Assembly: GCA_026389975.1 (NCBI GenBank)
Contig: JAPLGV010000059.1
Coordinates: forward strand, 1-9,595
Reading direction: 5' to 3'
DNA from: Chloroflexota bacterium
Lineage (GTDB): Bacteria; Chloroflexota; Anaerolineae; Anaerolineales; Villigracilaceae
Length of the DNA: 9,595 nucleotides
The notes under the pieces were generated by a model, which saw only the letters and a list, made by a program, of their open reading frames with translations, was not told where the DNA came from and ran no database searches. Positions 6,154 to 9,595 of this stretch are shown here, piece by piece (positions within the stretch are counted from its first letter, which is position 1; each line of letters begins with the position of its first letter). The position numbers were made by a program, and so were the translations under genes.

Positions 6154-7833
6154 ATGTCTGATCAGAAACGCATGACCGACCTCCATGAGGCGCTGTCTCA
6201 ATGGGAAAAATCCACCCTGGCAGACACCATTCAGCGCGCTCCCGAACGGCAGGCAAAATTCATCACCGCCTCCTCCGACGAAGTGAATCGTCTCTACACC
6301 CCGCTCGATTTGCCGGATTTTGACTATCTTGACGAACTTGGCCTGCCGGGTGAATACCCGTATACGCGCGGAGTCCATGCCACCGGCCATCGCGGTCGGT
6401 TGTGGACCATGCGCCAGTTCGCCGGTTTCGGCTCGGCAGAAGAGTCCAACGCGCGTTACAAGTATTTGCTCGAGCAGGGGAGTGGCGGACTCTCGATTGC
6501 GTTTGACCTCCCCACGCTGATGGGCTACGACACCGACGCCCCGGAGGCTGTGGGCGAGTTCGGAAAATGTGGTGTGGCTGTAAGCTCGCTCAGGGACATG
6601 GAAATCCTGCTGGCCGATATCCCGCTGGGGAAAGTCTCTACCTCGATGACCATCAACTCGCCTGCCGCCATCCTGTGGGCCATGTACATCGCCGTGGGCG
6701 AGCAGCAAGGAGTGCCCCCCGACCAATTGCGCGGCACGCTTCAGAATGACATCCTCAAAGAATACACCGCGCAGAAGGAATATATTTTCCCGCCAGAGCC
6801 CTCGATGCGGCTGGTGGTGGATACGATGGAATATGGCTCTCAGCATGTGCCGCAGTGGAACACGATCTCCATCTCCGGCTATCACATCCGCGAGGCAGGC
6901 AGCACAGCCGCGCAAGAACTCGCTTTCACCCTTGCCGACGGCCTGGAGTACGTGCGCTGGGGCATCGCTCGCAAGATGGACGTGGATGAGTTTGCGCCGC
7001 GTCTCTCGTTCTTCTTTAACGCGCACAATGACTTTTTTGAAGAGATTGCCAAATACCGCGCCGCCCGCCGCATCTGGGCCAGGGAGATGCGCGAGACGTT
7101 CAAGGCACAAGACCCGCGCTCCTGGCTGCTGCGCTTCCACACACAGACCGCCGGGATGACCCTCACCGCCCAACAGCCTGAGAACAACACCGTGCGTGTG
7201 GCTATTCAGGCGCTGGCTGCCGTCCTCGGCGGCACCCAATCTCTGCATACGAATTCGATGGATGAGGCTCTGGCTCTTCCTTCAGAGAAAGCCGTGACGA
7301 TTGCCCTGCGCACCCAGCAGATTATCGCAGCCGAGTCCGGCGTGGCAAACACAGTCGACCCGCTGGGTGGCTCGTATTTCGTCGAGACACTGACCAACCG
7401 CCTCGAGCTCCAGGCACGTGATTATTTCCGGCGCATCGAGGATTTGGGGGGTGTGCTGCCCGCAATTGCCAAAGGCTTCTTCCAAAGGGAAATCGCCGAT
7501 GCGGCCTATACCTACCAGTGTGAAATTGACAACCATACGCGGTCCATTGTCGGCGTGAATGATTACGTGGACAAAAAGCCCATCCCTATCCCACTCCTGG
7601 AACTGGACCCCATCGGTTATACCCGACAGGTGGAGCGCCTGCGAAAGCTCCGCCAGGAACGCGACAATGGGCGCGTTGGCCAGGTCCTCGACCACCTGCG
7701 TCTGGCCTGCCAGGGAACGGAGAACACCATGCCGTATTTACTGGACTGTGTGCGGGCTTACGCCACTTTGGGCGAGATCGTGGGAGTGATGAAGAATGTG
7801 TTTGGGACCTACACCGAGCCAACGTGGATATAA
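6154..7833 (+). CDS. icmA: Coenzyme B12-dependent acyl-CoA mutase large subunit, probable isobutyryl-CoA mutase
   Basis: A radical carbon-skeleton mutase catalytic subunit (559 residues, TIM-barrel domain only; no B12-binding domain, so it needs a separate small subunit). Numbering coincides with Propionibacterium methylmalonyl-CoA mutase at Gln197 (TLQND), His244 (SGYH), and the CoA contacts Arg283 and Ser285 (PRLSF). At the two residues that separate the families it has Phe89 (MRQFAGF) and Gln207 (AQKEY). Methylmalonyl-CoA mutases have Tyr and Arg there, Arg207 binding the substrate carboxylate. Streptomyces isobutyryl-CoA mutase has Phe80 and Gln198. Ala116 argues against 2-hydroxyisobutyryl-CoA mutase, which has Asp at this position and Ile at position 89. 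GGAG at 6144-6147, inside the preceding gene, is spaced six bases from the ATG, and that gene's stop abuts it. The mutase function is certain; isobutyryl/butyryl specificity is a strong inference, with pivalyl- or isovaleryl-type substrates still possible. Confidence 0.88.
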   Translation: MSDQKRMTDLHEALSQWEKSTLADTIQRAPERQAKFITASSDEVNRLYTPLDLPDFDYLDELGLPGEYPYTRGVHATGHRGRLWTMRQFAGFGSAEESNARYKYLLEQGSGGLSIAFDLPTLMGYDTDAPEAVGEFGKCGVAVSSLRDMEILLADIPLGKVSTSMTINSPAAILWAMYIAVGEQQGVPPDQLRGTLQNDILKEYTAQKEYIFPPEPSMRLVVDTMEYGSQHVPQWNTISISGYHIREAGSTAAQELAFTLADGLEYVRWGIARKMDVDEFAPRLSFFFNAHNDFFEEIAKYRAARRIWAREMRETFKAQDPRSWLLRFHTQTAGMTLTAQQPENNTVRVAIQALAAVLGGTQSLHTNSMDEALALPSEKAVTIALRTQQIIAAESGVANTVDPLGGSYFVETLTNRLELQARDYFRRIEDLGGVLPAIAKGFFQREIADAAYTYQCEIDNHTRSIVGVNDYVDKKPIPIPLLELDPIGYTRQVERLRKLRQERDNGRVGQVLDHLRLACQGTENTMPYLLDCVRAYATLGEIVGVMKNVFGTYTEPTWI

Positions 7834-7902
7834 TCCCCTCTATCTGGAAATCGGGTATACATCCGAGCAGGTGCCGCTCAATCAACAATCAGGAGAAGCA
7901 AC

Positions 7903-8679
7903 ATGAAGATGCTGGTCTGCATAAAACAAGTGCCTGACATGGAATCCAGATTCAGGGTGAACAGCGAAGGGATCTGGTATGATGAACAGGACCTCGCATT
8001 CAGGATGAACGAGTACGACGAATACGCGGTCGAACAGGCAATACGCGTCAAAGAGCAACTGGGGGGTGCGGCTGACATTACGATTCTGTCCATCGGTCCC
8101 GATCGGGTCGTGGAAGCCATCAAAAAGGGACTGGCCATGGGCAGCGACCGGGGAGTTCACATCAAGGATGAACACCTTTACCAGAAAGACCCCTGGCAGG
8201 TGGCGTCCGTTATCGCGGCCTTCGCCCGGGGCAAGAACTTTGATCTGGTCTTTACCGGGTTGCAGTCCCAGGATCGAGGCTCGGCCCAGGTTGGGGTGAT
8301 CGTGGCAGAATTGCTCGGCTATGCCTGTGCTACCACACTGGTTGGCTTCGAATTGAGCGGCGAGGTCGTGACGGCCAGGCGGGAATTGGAGGGAGGAATA
8401 AGAGGCATCGTAAAATTCAAGCTCCCGGCCGTGGTGACTTGCCAGCTCGGTCTGAATAATCCGCGTTATCCGACGCTCCCCAATATCATGAAAGCCAAGC
8501 AAAAGGAGTTACTTGCCTTTCCAATCATGGGTTTCCTGAGTGAAGAGAGCGCCACGGCCACCGAAAGAATGTACCCGCCTGAGAAAAAAGGGCGCGGCCT
8601 CGTGCTTGAGGGAGACATCAATGAAACCGCCGATAAATTAGTGTCAATTCTGAAAGAGAAGACGACGGTGCTGAGGTAA
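7903..8679 (+). CDS. etfB: Electron transfer flavoprotein beta subunit
   Basis: The soluble small subunit of ETF, which with EtfA carries electrons from acyl-CoA dehydrogenase to the membrane oxidoreductase encoded upstream. At 258 residues it is near the usual length. It opens with MKMLVCIKQVPD, has the nucleotide-binding stretch GLQSQDRGSAQVG (119-131), the family signature around RRELEGG to LPAVVT (159-179), and the dehydrogenase-recognition loop PTLPNIMKAK (190-199). The DRGS part differs from the DGDT form familiar in several bifurcating ETFs. The ATG at 7903 follows AGGAG at a seven-base spacing. A 69-bp gap without a visible terminator separates it from the mutase gene, and etfA follows after 20 bp, the usual pair order. 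Whether this ETF is bifurcating or single-pathway cannot be settled here, but its partners favour a quinone-linked route. Confidence 0.94.
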   Translation: MKMLVCIKQVPDMESRFRVNSEGIWYDEQDLAFRMNEYDEYAVEQAIRVKEQLGGAADITILSIGPDRVVEAIKKGLAMGSDRGVHIKDEHLYQKDPWQVASVIAAFARGKNFDLVFTGLQSQDRGSAQVGVIVAELLGYACATTLVGFELSGEVVTARRELEGGIRGIVKFKLPAVVTCQLGLNNPRYPTLPNIMKAKQKELLAFPIMGFLSEESATATERMYPPEKKGRGLVLEGDINETADKLVSILKEKTTVLR

Positions 8680-8699
8680 AGCGAATGGGAGACCCTACT

Positions 8700-9595
8700 A
8701 TGAAAGCATTGCTCGTTTGTGAATACCAGCATGGGAAATTACTCGAATCCACCTATGAACTGCTGGCTTTTGCCGACCGTCTCGGTGCCGACAAGGTCAT
8801 GCTGCTGATTGGCTCCGAAGCGGAAGCACCGAATTTCGGCGGCAAGGTCTACCTGGCCGATGCTGATAAGTACGGCGAATACAACCCGGACCTGCACAAG
8901 CGCCTGGTGCTGGATACGGCGCAGAAGGAACATCCCGACTACATTGTCTTTGTCCACTCCTCTTTCGGCTGGGACCTTGCGCCGCGCGTGGCGGCAGCGC
9001 TGAAGGCTGCCCAGGTCTCGGAAATTGTCGGGGTGGTGGATGGCAAGTTCGAGGTGCCCTCCTGCAACGCCAAGATGCGCAGGCTCCTGGCACCGAAGAC
9101 GGCGCAGGCAGTCCTGACCATCCAGGCAGGGGCCTTCAGCTACCAGGGCGAGGCCCGCGGGACCCCGCAATTGGAACACATTGACCTGGCCGGGTGCACC
9201 CCGCGGGTTGAATTCATCGGTTACGAAGCCGCGGAAAAGAAGGCGGTGGATCTGGCAAAGACCGAGGTGATTGTCAGCGCCGGGCGCGGCATCGGGAAAA
9301 AGGAAAACGTGGAGACTATCGCAGCCCTGGCCAGGGCACTCGGAGGAGAACTGGGCGCAACCCGGCCGGTGGTGGATTCCGGGTGGATAGAGCACTCCCG
9401 TCAGGTCGGCAGCAGCGGTCAGATCGTAGCCCCGAAGCTGTACGTGGCGTGCGGTGTCTCAGGCGCGATCCAGCATATCGCCGGGATGAAGAAATCAGAC
9501 TTTATCGTGGCCATTAACAAGGACAAAGATGCGCCCATCGGTGAAGTGGCGAATGTTCTGGTTGTCGCGGATGTGATGCAATTTGTACCGGCACT
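8700..9595 (+). CDS. etfA: Electron transfer flavoprotein alpha subunit (3' end outside the window)
   Basis: The large ETF subunit, which binds the FAD that exchanges electrons with dehydrogenases and the quinone reductase. The reading frame is open to the end of the window, giving 298 residues of an expected 310-330, so only the last residues are missing. The N-terminal domain starts MKALLVCEYQ. The C-terminal FAD domain shows SAGRGIG (193-199), Arg222, RQVGSSG (234-240) and the family signature LYVACGVSGAIQH (247-259) with VAIN (270-273). The usual QVGQTG loop reads QVGSSG, with Ser239 in place of the flavin-contacting Thr, a mild change. ATG 8700 has GGGAG (8687-8691) at an eight-base spacing. 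An in-frame ATG at 8685, preceded by GAGGT over the etfB stop, would add five residues. I prefer 8700 because homologues begin at MKALLV. Confidence 0.92.
   Translation, partial: MKALLVCEYQHGKLLESTYELLAFADRLGADKVMLLIGSEAEAPNFGGKVYLADADKYGEYNPDLHKRLVLDTAQKEHPDYIVFVHSSFGWDLAPRVAAALKAAQVSEIVGVVDGKFEVPSCNAKMRRLLAPKTAQAVLTIQAGAFSYQGEARGTPQLEHIDLAGCTPRVEFIGYEAAEKKAVDLAKTEVIVSAGRGIGKKENVETIAALARALGGELGATRPVVDSGWIEHSRQVGSSGQIVAPKLYVACGVSGAIQHIAGMKKSDFIVAINKDKDAPIGEVANVLVVADVMQFVPA

Noticed and set aside
5995..7248. 417-codon open frame on the minus strand
   Set aside because: It is antisense to the end of the MBL gene and most of the mutase gene; its His/Arg/Gly-rich translation is typical of an antisense shadow in GC-rich coding sequence.
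6154..7833. Calling the mutase 2-hydroxyisobutyryl-CoA mutase because Hbd is in the operon
   Set aside because: That family carries Ile at the Tyr89 position and Asp at the position that is Ala116 here; Phe89/Gln207/Ala116 fits isobutyryl-CoA mutase better.
8739..9395. 218-codon minus-strand frame
   Set aside because: It is antisense to etfA, whose FAD signature is clear in the plus frame.

Overview
The window carries eight same-strand genes that read as one operon for the anaerobic oxidation of a C4 acyl-CoA, preceded by about 320 bases of non-coding sequence. No rRNA, tRNA or taxonomic marker is present. A quinone-linked Fe-S/heme oxidoreductase used in place of classical ETF dehydrogenase, together with a B12-dependent carbon-skeleton mutase, suggests an anaerobic or syntrophic bacterium (for example Desulfobacterota, Chloroflexota or Bacillota). 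The base composition is moderately GC-rich and I cannot fix the phylum.

Layout: 1-131 is an imperfect inverted-repeat element built from ACACGAAGG-like units. 132-189 shows nothing convincing. 190-297 holds two 53-bp direct repeats ending just before a strong Shine-Dalgarno. Then follow hbd (3-hydroxybutyryl-CoA dehydrogenase, 320-1165), a crotonase (1270-2052), a short-chain acyl-CoA dehydrogenase (2065-3204), a membrane Fe-S oxidoreductase of the EMO/DUF224 type (3278-5263), an MBL-fold metallo-hydrolase (5266-6153), the large subunit of an acyl-CoA mutase (6154-7833), etfB (7903-8679) and etfA (8700 to the window end, truncated).

How they fit: the dehydrogenase, crotonase and Hbd carry butyryl-CoA to acetoacetyl-CoA. 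Electrons from the dehydrogenase go to EtfAB and then through the membrane oxidoreductase to (mena)quinone. The mutase would normally be labelled methylmalonyl-CoA mutase, but its two substrate-discriminating residues are Phe89 and Gln207, the isobutyryl-CoA mutase pair, rather than Tyr89 and Arg207. The operon therefore reads best as isobutyryl-CoA <-> butyryl-CoA isomerisation followed by beta-oxidation. Thiolase, acyl-CoA activation, the small B12-binding mutase subunit and a mutase G-protein chaperone are not in the window.

The MBL-fold gene is joined to its neighbours by 2-bp and 0-bp gaps. It shares with the mutase gene a marked preference for the CGC arginine codon that the preceding genes lack, which suggests that mbl-mutase is a cassette placed between the EMO gene and etfBA. 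The role of the MBL-fold protein is unknown and is the least explained part of the system.
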